A DNA stretch of 64,000 bases, taken from contig NZ_SLUN01000010.1 in assembly GCF_004340685.1 (NCBI RefSeq), positions 1-64,000 of the forward strand, given 5' to 3'. Below are positions 16,891 to 26,008 of this stretch, piece after piece (position 1 is the first letter of the stretch; each line of letters opens with the position of its first letter). A program made the position numbers and the translations under genes. The notes under the pieces are model-generated. The model saw only the letters and a program-made list of their open reading frames with translations. It ran no database searches and was not told the origin of the DNA. This stretch comes from Hydrogenispora ethanolica (GTDB lineage: Bacteria > Bacillota > UBA4882 > UBA8346).

Positions 16891-17091
16891 TTATAAAATG
16901 CCAAAACGGTAGCCAAAGATTCAACCATCCTCTCCGGATGGAAACACCCGACAAACCCCCGGAGCCCAAGAAAGCCCTGCCGTGAAGTATTCGGTAGCAG
17001 CGGCAGCGACCTGAGGAACACCTCAACTCCGGATCAAGAAAATAGGCCGCAAGCCCCAGGGCTGCAACCTATTTGGAAATGGAGCAAAGCG

Positions 17092-18006
17092 ATGAGTTTA
17101 GCAAATGCCGGCAAAAGCAAGGTAAAAAAGGCGCACCAGTACATCGGCTTGGCCTATATCGCGCCGTGGCTGATCGGTTTCCTGACGTTACAACTCTACC
17201 CGTTTCTGATTTCGTTCTGGTACTCGCTGACCGACTTGAATCTGTTCCGCGAGCCCCGTTTTATCGGCCTCGACAACTTCATCCAGATGTTCACCGCCAA
17301 CGCGGATTTCTGGCAGTCTTTCAGGGTGACTTTCATCTATGTTCTGGCCGCCGTTCCCGCTAAAATCGCGTTTGCCTTGATCGTGGCCATGATTATGAAC
17401 CAAAAGCTGCGCGGGATCAATTTTTTCCGGACCGTCTATTATCTCCCGTCGATCCTCGGCGGCAGCGTGGCCCTGGCGATCCTCTGGAAACTGCTGTTCA
17501 TGAGCGAGGGCGTGGTCAATCATTACCTGTCCTTCCTCGGAATTCCCGGCCACAATTGGCTGGGCGATCCGGGTATGGCGCTCACCACCATCAGCCTGCT
17601 CCAGGTCTGGCAGTTCGGCTCCTCGATGGTCCTGTTCCTGGCGGGCTTGAAACAGATCCCCGCCGAACTGTACGAGGCGGGCCGGGTGGACGGCGCCTCC
17701 CGGCTGCGAATGTTCTTCCACATCACCATTCCGCAGTTGACGCCGATTATCCTGTTTAACCTGATTATGCAGATGGTGAACGCGTTCCAGGAATTCACCG
17801 CCGCCTTCGTCATCACCAACGGCGGACCGTTGAAATCCACTTATCTCTACGGTTATATGATCTACCAGTACGGCTTCGATTATCTCAAGATGGGATACGC
17901 CTCGGCCTTATCCTGGGTCCTCTTTATCGTGATCATGATCTTTACCGTGGTGATCTTTAAGTCCTCCTCCATGTGGGTCCATTATGAAGATGCGGGTGAT
18001 TTTTAA
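17092..18006 (+). CDS. CUT1 sugar ABC transporter permease, MalF type
   Basis: A 304-residue permease with six membrane helices; the first is IAPWLIGFLTLQLYPFLISF. The EAA loop reads ELYEAGRVDGASRLRMFFHI. The start at 17092 follows GGAGCAAAGCG. The stop overlaps the next permease as TAATG, indicating coupled translation. It works with the binding protein at 15532 and the permease at 18006; no ATPase gene is in the operon. Confidence 0.93.
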   Translation: MSLANAGKSKVKKAHQYIGLAYIAPWLIGFLTLQLYPFLISFWYSLTDLNLFREPRFIGLDNFIQMFTANADFWQSFRVTFIYVLAAVPAKIAFALIVAMIMNQKLRGINFFRTVYYLPSILGGSVALAILWKLLFMSEGVVNHYLSFLGIPGHNWLGDPGMALTTISLLQVWQFGSSMVLFLAGLKQIPAELYEAGRVDGASRLRMFFHITIPQLTPIILFNLIMQMVNAFQEFTAAFVITNGGPLKSTYLYGYMIYQYGFDYLKMGYASALSWVLFIVIMIFTVVIFKSSSMWVHYEDAGDF

Positions 18007-18845
18007 TGCAGAAAAAAATAGTAGCCACCGCAACCACTTATATTCTCATCAGCCTGCTGGGTTTGCTGATGATCTACCCGTTACTCTGGTTGGTCAGCGG
18101 TTCTTTCAAGTCGAACGCTGAGATTTTCAACTCCTTTCAACTGATTCCTTCCCGAATCAATTTCGACGCGTATATCCGGGGCTGGGTCGGGTTGGGCCAA
18201 CAGACCTACAGCAACTTTTTTATAAACACCATCAAGATGGTGGTGCCGTCGGTCTTCTTCTGCCTGCTCTCCAGTTTTCTGACGGCCTACGGCTTTTCGC
18301 GGTTCCGCTTTCCGTTCAAAAAGCCCTTGTTCGCGCTGATGATCGCCACGTTGATGCTGCCCAAGACGGTCATCATCATCCCCCGCTACATGATCTTCAA
18401 GAACCTGGGCTGGCTGGACACTTTTCTGCCGTTTTACGCGCCGGAGCTCCTGGCGACACAGTCCTTCTTCATCTTCATGCTGGTCCAATTCATGCGGGGG
18501 CTCCCGCGCGAGCTGGATGAATCGGCGGAGATCGACGGCTGCAACAGCTTCCAGATTCTCTACCGAATCCTGTTGCCCCTGGCCAAGCCGGCGCTCTTTT
18601 CCGCCGCCATCTTCGATTTCATCTGGGCCTGGAACGACTTTTTCAACCCATTGATCTATATCAGCAGCGTCGCCAAATATCCACTGGCCCTGGGGCTGCG
18701 GATCGACCTCGACGTCGGAGCGGCGGTCAGCTGGGACAAGGTGATGGCTATGTCGGTGGTGACCATGCTGCCTCCGATCCTGATCTTCTTCTTCGCCCAG
18801 AAATATTTCGTGGAAGGCATCGCCACCACCGGCTTAAAAGGTTGA
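18006..18845 (+). CDS. CUT1 sugar ABC transporter permease, MalG type
   Basis: A 279-residue permease. It has the family features PLLWLVSGSFKSNAEIFN near the N-terminus, the EAA loop ELDESAEIDGCNSFQILYRI and the terminal FVEGIATTGLKG. The ATG overlaps the upstream TAA by one base. An lplD-like gene follows 36 bp downstream, so the operon couples uptake to intracellular hydrolysis. Confidence 0.93.
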   Translation: MQKKIVATATTYILISLLGLLMIYPLLWLVSGSFKSNAEIFNSFQLIPSRINFDAYIRGWVGLGQQTYSNFFINTIKMVVPSVFFCLLSSFLTAYGFSRFRFPFKKPLFALMIATLMLPKTVIIIPRYMIFKNLGWLDTFLPFYAPELLATQSFFIFMLVQFMRGLPRELDESAEIDGCNSFQILYRILLPLAKPALFSAAIFDFIWAWNDFFNPLIYISSVAKYPLALGLRIDLDVGAAVSWDKVMAMSVVTMLPPILIFFFAQKYFVEGIATTGLKG

Positions 18846-18881
18846 CCTTCGAATAAACTTGGAAATGTGAGGCGCAGAAAC

Positions 18882-20267
18882 ATGAAGTTTGATAACAGGA
18901 AAGTAACCGACATCCGTATCGCCTACATCGGCGGCGGCTCGCGGCTTTGGGCCTGGAATCTCATCTCCGACATGGCTTTGGAAGAAGCGCTGGGCGGATC
19001 GGTCCGGCTGTACGACATCGATTTTGAAGCCGCTAAGGAGAACGAGGTCTTCGGCAACGAGCTGTCAGAGCGGCCCGAGGCCAAGGGAAAATGGCGTTAT
19101 GAAGCGGTCAATACCCTAAAGGAGGCCCTGACCGGCGCCGACTTCGTGATCATCTCCATTCAGCCGGCGACTTTCAAAGAGATGGCCTCCGATGTCCATC
19201 TCCCCGAAAAGTACGGCATCTACCAAGCGGTGGGCGACACTGTCGGACCGGGCGGCCTGGTCCGGGCGCTCCGCACCATCCCCGCCTATGTCGAATTCGC
19301 CAACGCCATCCGGGACTACGCTCCCCAGGCTTGGGTCATCAATTACACCAATCCGATGACGCTTTGCACCCGGACCCTGTACGAAGTCTTCCCCCGGATT
19401 AAGGCTTTCGGCTGTTGCCACGAGGTCTTCGGCACCCAGAAACTCCTGGCCGCGATGCTCCAGGAGATGAATCTCGCCAGCGTCAGCCGCAGCGAGATCA
19501 AGACCAACGTGCTGGGCATCAACCATTTCACCTGGATCGACCAGGCCCATTGCCAGGGCATGGACCTCTTCCCGCTCTACCGGGAGTTCGCCGACAAGTA
19601 TTACGAGTCGGGCTTCCGAATCCCCGGCGAGGAGGAATGGGACGCGACCCCCTTCCGCTTCGCCCACCGGATCAAATTCGACCTCTTCAAGCGCTACGGC
19701 ATCATCGCCGCCGCCGGCGACCGGCATCTGGCGGAATTCCTGCCGCCATGGTATCTGAAAGATCCCGCGACCGTGAAACGCTGGAAGTTCAACCTGACCA
19801 CGGTCGATTTCCGCATCAAGCGGTTCGAGGAATTCAACGAACGGCGCAAACGAATCATCGCCGGCCAGGAAGTTTTCCCATTGGAATCCTCCGGCGAGGA
19901 AGGGATCAAACAGATCAAAGCCCTGGTCGGTCTGGAAGAGCTGGTGACCAACATCAACTTCCCCAACCGCGGCCAGATGGAAGGGGTGCCCGATGGCGCG
20001 GTGGTGGAGACCAACGCCCACCTCTCGGACAATTCGGTCAAACCGGTCGTTTCCGGGAGATTGCCGGATGATGTCCAAAGCCTGGTGGCCCGGCATATCT
20101 ATAATCAGGAGACCATTCTGCAAGCGGGTATCCGCAAGGATGCCGACCTGGCCTTCCGCGCCTTTATCAACGACCCGCTGGTCAATATCGACATCAGCAG
20201 CGCGAAAGAGCTTTTCCAGCAGATGCTGTGGAACACCCGGGAGTACCTGCCGGGCTGGAATCTTTGA
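18882..20267 (+). CDS. lplD: GH4 family alpha-galacturonidase, LplD-like
   Basis: A 461-residue NAD-dependent glycosidase of family GH4. The nucleotide loop is IAYIGGGSRLWAWNLISDM; the active-site motifs NYTNPMTLCTR, FGCCHEVFGTQ (metal-binding Cys/His) and NVLGINHFTW are all present. From memory it closely resembles Bacillus LplD, which hydrolyses alpha-galacturonides; shared stretches include VGDTVGPGG and AAGDRHLAEFLP. GH4 enzymes act by NAD-mediated oxidation and elimination with a divalent metal in the cytoplasm. The start is ATG 18882 rather than an in-frame GTG-type start 15 bp earlier. It ends the operon in front of a strong terminator. Confidence 0.92.
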   Translation: MKFDNRKVTDIRIAYIGGGSRLWAWNLISDMALEEALGGSVRLYDIDFEAAKENEVFGNELSERPEAKGKWRYEAVNTLKEALTGADFVIISIQPATFKEMASDVHLPEKYGIYQAVGDTVGPGGLVRALRTIPAYVEFANAIRDYAPQAWVINYTNPMTLCTRTLYEVFPRIKAFGCCHEVFGTQKLLAAMLQEMNLASVSRSEIKTNVLGINHFTWIDQAHCQGMDLFPLYREFADKYYESGFRIPGEEEWDATPFRFAHRIKFDLFKRYGIIAAAGDRHLAEFLPPWYLKDPATVKRWKFNLTTVDFRIKRFEEFNERRKRIIAGQEVFPLESSGEEGIKQIKALVGLEELVTNINFPNRGQMEGVPDGAVVETNAHLSDNSVKPVVSGRLPDDVQSLVARHIYNQETILQAGIRKDADLAFRAFINDPLVNIDISSAKELFQQMLWNTREYLPGWNL

Positions 20268-20293
20268 AGAAGGCGAATTTTTTGCGAGGAACG

Positions 20294-20329
20294 ATGAAAA
20301 CCAGAGCGGCGGACCGCTCTGGTTTTCAT
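20294..20329 (+). terminator. Strong terminator after lplD
   Basis: ATGAAAACCAGAGCGG pairs with CCGCTCTGGTTTTCAT around a CGGA loop, a perfect 16-bp stem with A- and T-rich flanks. It lies between convergent genes and probably serves both. Confidence 0.85.
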
Positions 20330-20348
20330 TTCCATCCGCGGACGGCGG

Positions 20349-21776
20349 TCATGGTTTAAAAACCGGTTTTTCCAGCGGCGGACCCAGCCGGCCGATCCAA
20401 GGGTCGAATTCGGGATAAACATTCCAACCGCGCCGTACATCGGGGTGGTTCTCAAAGTACCGGTCCAACGCGGCGTTCCAGGTCTGATCCAGTTTTTTCA
20501 GTTCAGCTCTGGGGTCTCCGCCCCGGGTCAAAAGTCTCCGCAAGACGAGGAAGGGATTGTCAGCCGGAGCTTTCCAACCTGGCAGATTCGGGTAGGTTGC
20601 GATATAATCCTGATTCAAGCTATCGACGAACGCTCGAAACCCCTTCGAGGCCGGCATCCTTTTGACATACTTGCCCACGGAGGGGTCGGGATCGATGCAC
20701 GCGCCCCGCTCGTAAAACTTGGCGCGGATCTCATAGCGGTTGAACCACTTCACGACTTCCCAGGCCTCGTATTTATGGCGACTCTGGCCGTTGATGCTCC
20801 AATGGCCGCCGATCATCATCGCCCGGGGTTTGCCGTGGAACTTGCCGTCGTAGGTCGGAATCGACGCGACCCCCCAGTCGCACTTGGCGGGAAACTGCTC
20901 GTTCAGAATCCCCACATCCCAGGCCTCGCCCATGAACATCCCGATCCGGCCTTCCGCGAACTGCGCCCGCAGCGCGTCATTGCTCAAACCGGCCGCCCCG
21001 GGAAACAGCGAACGGTCTTTCTCCAGGTCCAACAGCAGTTGAAAAACCCGGCCGTAGCCCTGAATGGCCCAGCGGCCGTTCTGCCAGTCCCAATACGCCC
21101 GGTCGCCGTTGGCCTCCGCCCATTGTCCGGGCATCCACTCCAGCCACCAGGAATCTCCGCCGCAAAAAGCGAAGCCATAGATCCGGCCCTTCCCGGCGGC
21201 GGTGATCTGCCGGGCGACCGCCCGTAATTCGGCGTAAGAGGCTGGCGGCCGTTCCGGATCGCGGCCGATCAGCCGGAAGAGATCCTTGTTATAGATCAGC
21301 CGGGAGTTGATCACCTGCGCCGGAATGGCGATCACCCGGCCCCGGTAGGTGGTCACTCCTTCCATCCAGTACCAAGGGGGCCATTGCTTCTTCCATTCCC
21401 GAAAACCGGGGAGATCGTCAAACCAGGTCTGCGCCCCGGCCTTGAAAGGATCGGGATAGCCGGTGATGAAGTTGCTGCTGTAAAGGTCCGGACCTTCGCC
21501 GGACTTCTGGGCCTCCTGAAAGATCTGCGAGGAATCGTCCCCCAGGATCCGCAGGTATAATTGGATGCCCTTCTTCCGGCCAGTACCGGCGTTGAATTCG
21601 TTCACCAAATATTTGAGGAGATTCGCCATATGGCGGTGGTGCGACCACATCGTCAGCTTCACTTCGGGCTGCGGCGCCGCCCAGGCCAGGGCTTGGGCCG
21701 GCAGCAGCAGGGCCAGCAGCAGCCAGCGCCACCGGCCTTGGAATGGTTTCCTAGCGGAAAGACCCGCATCGGTCAT
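20349..21776 (-). CDS. Orphan sugar-type ABC substrate-binding protein
   Basis: A 475-residue extracellular solute-binding protein. Residues 1-34 are a signal peptide (RWRWLLLALLLPAQALAWA-AP) without lipobox. The mature start VKLTMWSHHRHMANLLKYLV and a later GRIGMFMGEAWDVGIL segment are family-like. No permease is adjacent in the same operon; the next upstream gene on this strand (22004) is another binding protein, followed by a terminator. It may share the neighbouring permeases or have a sensory role. Start ATG 21776 has a GAGGGGG 11 bases upstream. Confidence 0.85.
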   Translation of the reverse strand: MTDAGLSARKPFQGRWRWLLLALLLPAQALAWAAPQPEVKLTMWSHHRHMANLLKYLVNEFNAGTGRKKGIQLYLRILGDDSSQIFQEAQKSGEGPDLYSSNFITGYPDPFKAGAQTWFDDLPGFREWKKQWPPWYWMEGVTTYRGRVIAIPAQVINSRLIYNKDLFRLIGRDPERPPASYAELRAVARQITAAGKGRIYGFAFCGGDSWWLEWMPGQWAEANGDRAYWDWQNGRWAIQGYGRVFQLLLDLEKDRSLFPGAAGLSNDALRAQFAEGRIGMFMGEAWDVGILNEQFPAKCDWGVASIPTYDGKFHGKPRAMMIGGHWSINGQSRHKYEAWEVVKWFNRYEIRAKFYERGACIDPDPSVGKYVKRMPASKGFRAFVDSLNQDYIATYPNLPGWKAPADNPFLVLRRLLTRGGDPRAELKKLDQTWNAALDRYFENHPDVRRGWNVYPEFDPWIGRLGPPLEKPVFKP

Positions 21777-21951
21777 CCTCAGATCGACCCCCTCAATATC
21801 GCCGGATTCGTCTTTCCCGGTCCAGCAAGTTTTTTTCCAACCTTTTATCTTTCATTGTATACGAAGTTATCGCAAAATAAAATACCGGACCCTTCCGGGA
21901 CGGCTGTTGCTGCGGCTGCCGCCGTACGATAGCGGCATTTCATAGCAAAGA

Positions 21952-21976
21952 GGGCTAACGCCCACAGCGTTAGCCC
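21952..21976 (-). terminator. Terminator after the Lpl-type transport operon
   Basis: GGGCTAACGC and GCGTTAGCCC form a perfect 10-bp stem with a 5-nt loop, followed on the minus strand by CTCTTTG. It lies 28 bp past the stop of the binding-protein gene at 22004. Confidence 0.75.
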
Positions 21977-22003
21977 CGTGATGGATGACTGATCTCAAAA
22001 CCC

Positions 22004-23473
22004 TTATTTCTTCTTGCTCTTGGCCTGCCATTCATTCAGCTGTTTTTGGGCCTCGGCGATGATCTTGTCGATGCCGGCGGCTTTGAAGCGGGCGATCACA
22101 TCCGGCAAGGTCTTGGGATCGGCGGCGCCGCAGACCAGCGGTTGCACGCCGGAGATCCAGACGTTCATGCAAGCCGAAACTTCGTTTCGGACCGGAGTGC
22201 TGTCGAAGTTGAAGCCCAGGCTCTTGGCAGAGGTGGAAGAAGCGTTAAACTTCTTGAAGGCGTCCCATTTCTTCTGGTTCTCGCCCTTCCAGAAATAGTT
22301 CAGGTACTGGTTCCCGAACATCCAGGGAGTGCCCGGTTTGTACCCGGAATTCTGGGCGGTGACGCCCGGGGCGTAGTCGATGACGTTGGCGGATACCTTC
22401 ACATAGTGCTTGCCTTGGATACCGAAGTTGATCAGGTTGTTCAGATACTTGTCGGTATTGAACAGCTCCAGGAACCTCAGCGCCAGAGCCGGGTTCTTTG
22501 AGGTCTTGGAGATGGCCTGCATCGAACCGGTGCAATCGCGGGTCTGGACGACCGGGTTGGTCAGCTCCACCTGGACGCAGGGAATGCCCCAGGAAGCGGC
22601 CCGTTCCTCATCGGCAAACGGTTTCAGGGATTCGATCTTGCTGAAAACCTTGCCGGCTTTGATGTCGGTGACGAACTCGGTGACGGTGGCGGCGTCGGCC
22701 GGAACGTAACCGGCTTGATACCATTTGCGCGCCAATTCCAGGTAATCCTTGAACTCCTTGGTCTCCAGCAGATTGAAGACCTTCATATCCTTGCTGTCGT
22801 TATAGAGCGCGGCCGGGATATAGTCGTCGGCGAACCGGTCATAGTCGAGGATCCGCATGGCATTCTCATTGCCGAGGTTTTGGAAGGGGATGATGCCCGG
22901 CTCCTTCTCCTTGATCACCTTCAGCATCGGCTCGATGTCCTTCAGCGTTTTAATGCTGGAGATATCGAATTTATATTTGTCGATAAAATTCTTGTTGATC
23001 CAGAAGCCCCATTGGTGCGCCAATTCCTTGTTGGCCGGAATGGCGTAGTTGCGGCCATCAATCGCCGAACCGGAGATGAACGCCGGATGCAGCTGAGCCC
23101 GGGATTTGGGGGCGTACTTCTTCCAGAGGTCGGTGATGTCCAGGAACGCGCCGCGGGCGACGTTCACCTTGTAGAGATTGGCCCAGGAAGCGGTGAAGCA
23201 GATATCGTACGGTTCGCCGGAAGCGATAATGGTCCGCAAGCGGTTGTCGTACTCATCGCCCCAGGTGTAGCATTGGAGCTTCAGCGTGGCCCGGAGCCCT
23301 TTCTTTTGAATGTACTTGCTGGCCGCGTCCTCGATCAGCTTCACATCCGGTTGCTGGCCGTTGCCGATGAAATACCACTTGATCTCATACGGCGCGGCTG
23401 CGAAGGCACTGGCTCCCAGAATAAATACTCCGACCAACAGCAACAAGGCGAGCATTCTATGGATGCGCTTCAT
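22004..23473 (-). CDS. Lpl/Ytc-type ABC substrate-binding protein with DUF3502-like C-terminus
   Basis: A 489-residue binding protein of the large LplA/YtcQ type. A signal peptide spans residues 1-26 (ILGASAFAAAPYE) and lacks the lipobox cysteine. Family features are EIKWYFIGNGQQPD near the start, GEPYDICFTASWANLY and a long C-terminal domain ending with coiled KAAGIDKIIAEAQKQLNEW, typical of DUF3502. The start at 23473 follows AGGGAGGAA. It is last in an operon after two permeases, the reverse of the usual order. Substrates of this group are complex plant oligosaccharides. Confidence 0.9.
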   Translation of the reverse strand: MKRIHRMLALLLLVGVFILGASAFAAAPYEIKWYFIGNGQQPDVKLIEDAASKYIQKKGLRATLKLQCYTWGDEYDNRLRTIIASGEPYDICFTASWANLYKVNVARGAFLDITDLWKKYAPKSRAQLHPAFISGSAIDGRNYAIPANKELAHQWGFWINKNFIDKYKFDISSIKTLKDIEPMLKVIKEKEPGIIPFQNLGNENAMRILDYDRFADDYIPAALYNDSKDMKVFNLLETKEFKDYLELARKWYQAGYVPADAATVTEFVTDIKAGKVFSKIESLKPFADEERAASWGIPCVQVELTNPVVQTRDCTGSMQAISKTSKNPALALRFLELFNTDKYLNNLINFGIQGKHYVKVSANVIDYAPGVTAQNSGYKPGTPWMFGNQYLNYFWKGENQKKWDAFKKFNASSTSAKSLGFNFDSTPVRNEVSACMNVWISGVQPLVCGAADPKTLPDVIARFKAAGIDKIIAEAQKQLNEWQAKSKKK

Positions 23474-23617
23474 GAAAAAATTCCTCCCTTTCGGTTTTTT
23501 ATCGCTACACCGGATGATGACGACCGCCCCCAGCGCAGGGATGCAACCGCCGGAATCGCTGAATCCATCGAACCGGCGGTCGGATTCCGGAGCGGGACGC
23601 CGCCCAACGGTCCGGTT

Positions 23618-24541
23618 TTAGCCCTTGATAGCGCCGACCGTCAAACCTTTCACGAAATACTTCTGGAAGAACGGGAAGGTAATGACGATGGGCAGGACGC
23701 TGATGACCACCATCGCCATCCGGGCGGCCTCCGACGGCATGGTCGCCATGATATCCCCGGCCCGGCCCCCGATATTGCTGGAATTCTGCATTAAATATTG
23801 CATCGAGGTCTGGACCTGATACAACAGATAGGCCAGCGGGACCAGCTTAGGATCGTTGATATATAGCGCGGCCAGGAACCAGTCGTTCCAGTATTGCAAC
23901 ATGGCGAACAGGCCGATGGTGGCGATGCCCGGCAAAGCCAGCGGGAAGACGATCCGGAAGAAAGCCATGAATTCCCCGGCGCCGTCGATCTTCGCCGATT
24001 CGATCAGGGAGTCCGGGATATTGGTCCGGTAAAAAGTGCGCAGGATGATGACCCAGAAGGCATTCATCAAGTACGGGAAGATCAAGCCCCAGAGGTTATC
24101 CTTCAAATGCAGGACATTGACCCCGATCAGATAGGTCGATACCAGTCCGCCGTTGAAAAGCATGGTAAAGATCAGGAAGAAGGTGAAAAAATTCTTATAC
24201 TTAAAATCCTTGCGGGAGATGGGGAAGGCGTACAGTGCCATCACCACCACGCTGAGGGCCGTCCCGATCACCGTGACCAGGATGGTGATAATGTAGGCGG
24301 TGATCACCTGATTACCCATGGAGATGATGAACTGGTAGGCAAAAGCGCTCAGTTTCTGCGGCCAAAAACTATAGCCGTTGATGGCCAGCATCCGCTCATC
24401 GGTGAATGAAACCGCGATCACCAGCAGCAGCGGCACGATACAGAGCAGCGAATAACAGAGCAGGATGGCGTTGAGGATGAAATTGGACTTGGGGGAGATG
24501 CTGTTCAGCCGGTTCAGTTCGGTCTTGGTTTGCTTGCCCAT
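23618..24541 (-). CDS. Lpl/Ytc-type ABC permease, LplC-like
   Basis: A 307-residue permease of the YtcP/LplC type: CIVPLLLVIAVSFTDERML near the start, EAA loop SLIESAKIDGAGEFMAFFRI, and the terminal KYFVKGLTVGAIKG. The start is ATG 24541 with AGGAGGT; the longer in-frame extension upstream is translated heptamer repeat (STLNFRPWTLDFEL-like) and is not real coding sequence. It pairs with the permease at 24818 across the 276-bp repeat spacer. Confidence 0.92.
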   Translation of the reverse strand: MGKQTKTELNRLNSISPKSNFILNAILLCYSLLCIVPLLLVIAVSFTDERMLAINGYSFWPQKLSAFAYQFIISMGNQVITAYIITILVTVIGTALSVVVMALYAFPISRKDFKYKNFFTFFLIFTMLFNGGLVSTYLIGVNVLHLKDNLWGLIFPYLMNAFWVIILRTFYRTNIPDSLIESAKIDGAGEFMAFFRIVFPLALPGIATIGLFAMLQYWNDWFLAALYINDPKLVPLAYLLYQVQTSMQYLMQNSSNIGGRAGDIMATMPSEAARMAMVVISVLPIVITFPFFQKYFVKGLTVGAIKG

Positions 24542-24573
24542 GCGGTTACCTCCTAAAGGATGAGTCCAAAGGG

Positions 24574-24791
24574 AAAGTCGAAAGTTCAAGGTCGAAAGTT
24601 CAAAGTCAAGGGTCCAAGGTCGAAAGTTCAAGGTCGAAAGTTCAAGGTCAAGGATCCAAGGTCGAAGGTCCAAAGTCAAAAGTCCCAGGTATAAAGTCCC
24701 CCAGCGCCGGTTCCCTTCCTTTACTTGTACACTTTTGACCTTATGACTTTTTAACTTTTAACTTTGGACTTTAGACTTTTAGACTTTGGAC
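24574..24791. repeat. Heptamer tandem array with inverted right arm
   Basis: From 24574 to 24699 there are 18 consecutive 7-mers of the form AARGTYN (aaagtcg, aaagttc, aaggtcg and so on) with no indel. After a GC-rich centre the complementary motif runs from about 24731 to 24791 (GACTTTTTAACTTTTAACTT and similar), so the two arms can fold as one long imperfect hairpin. The array separates two permease genes of the same operon, directly after the stop of the first. Confidence 0.85.
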
Positions 24792-24817
24792 GGATTCCTT
24801 ACGACTATCAATTGCTT

Positions 24818-25795
24818 TCAAAATATACTCGATTCGGGGTCGATCTTCTTTACGGCCAGGTTCGCCAGGACGATGGTGATGAATCCCACCACCGACTGGT
24901 AGAGCGCGGCAGCCGAGGACATTCCGATATCACCCATGCGGATCAGGGTATTGTACACATAAACATCGATAGTCTGGGTGACGGGGTAGAGCAGCCCCGA
25001 ATTGCGCGGCACCAGGAAGAACAGTCCCAAGTCGGTGTTGAAGATCCGGCCGACGAAGACCAGAAACATCACGATGATCACCGGCATGATCTGGGGCAGC
25101 GTGATGTGGGTGATCTGGTGCCAGCGCCCGGCGCCGTCGATCCGCGCCGCCTCGTACAGTTCCTGGTCGATGGCCATGATCGAGGCCAGATAGATGATAC
25201 AGTTGTTGCCGATCCACTTCCACCCGTTGACCAGCACGATAATCAGCGGCCAGTACCGGGTCTCGTTGTACCAGGAGACCGGCGGAATCCCGAAGAACTT
25301 GAAGATCGTCATGTTAATGAAGCCCTTATCCGGACTGATGTAGGCATAGACCAGATAGGTGAAGACGATCCAGGAGAGGAAGTACGGCAGGAACATGGCG
25401 CTTTGATAGAACTTGGCCAGTTTGCGGCTGAAGATCTCGTTGAGCATGATCGCGAAGGCGATCGCGATGACGGTACAGGAGAAGATGAAGGCCAGATTGT
25501 ATAATAGCGTGTTGCGAATAATCGTATAGGCGTCCGGCGAGCGGAACAAAAATTCAAAATTCTTCAAACCCACCCATTCGCTCTTGAACAGGCTGATGAT
25601 GAAGTTGCCGTCGGAGAAGTAGAAATTTTTAAATGCAACGATCGAGCCGAACATCGGCAGATAATTGTATAGGAACAGCACCAACGCCCCGGGCAGCAAC
25701 ATCAGAAACAAGGCCTTGTTCTTCTTCAACTCGTACCAAAATCCGCTCATCTTTGGAACACCGATATTCATCATGGATGTTTCCAATTTGTTCAC
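24818..25795 (-). CDS. Lpl/Yte-type ABC permease, LplB-like
   Basis: A 325-residue permease. Residues 24-50 give the first helix (KNKALFLMLLPGALVLFLYN); the EAA loop is ELYEAARIDGAGRWHQITHI. The N-terminal extension and GLKNFEFLF segment are typical of LplB/YteP. The start is GTG 25795 with GGGAG nine bases upstream. First gene of the transporter operon; its promoter must lie in 25796-25950, which is AT-rich. Confidence 0.92.
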   Translation of the reverse strand: MNKLETSMMNIGVPKMSGFWYELKKNKALFLMLLPGALVLFLYNYLPMFGSIVAFKNFYFSDGNFIISLFKSEWVGLKNFEFLFRSPDAYTIIRNTLLYNLAFIFSCTVIAIAFAIMLNEIFSRKLAKFYQSAMFLPYFLSWIVFTYLVYAYISPDKGFINMTIFKFFGIPPVSWYNETRYWPLIIVLVNGWKWIGNNCIIYLASIMAIDQELYEAARIDGAGRWHQITHITLPQIMPVIIVMFLVFVGRIFNTDLGLFFLVPRNSGLLYPVTQTIDVYVYNTLIRMGDIGMSSAAALYQSVVGFITIVLANLAVKKIDPESSIF

Positions 25796-25953
25796 ATTGC
25801 TTCGCTCCCATCTCTACAAAGTTGCGCGCCGCCGCCAAATCCACCTTGCCTTTTATCAAGCTTGCGGCATATTCCCGTGTTTCATTTCCGTTTCATCCAT
25901 TACGGAAGACTTAAATCGGTTTTAATTCCAAGTTAATTATGACACAGAATAAA

Positions 25954-25986
25954 AAAACGCCTAGGCGGAAATTTCCTAGGCGTTTT
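25954..25986 (-). terminator. Terminator of the GHKL kinase gene
   Basis: AAAACGCCTAGG pairs with CCTAGGCGTTTT (12 bp). Read on the minus strand the stem is followed by TTTTTTTATTC, a classic intrinsic terminator, 22 bp past the kinase stop. A weaker T run also exists on the plus strand. Confidence 0.88.
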
Positions 25987-26008
25987 GAATGAAATGGCGA
26001 CCGGTAAG

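Noticed and set aside
21858-21870. TATACGAAGTTAT, identical to one 13-bp arm of loxP
   Set aside because: The second arm and the 8-bp spacer are absent, and no recombinase or engineered sequence is nearby. A chance 13-mer in an AT-rich promoter region is more likely.
24542-24679. N-terminal extension of the LplC-like permease
   Set aside because: The extension is a translation of the heptamer array; AGGAGGT directly before ATG 24541 fixes the start.
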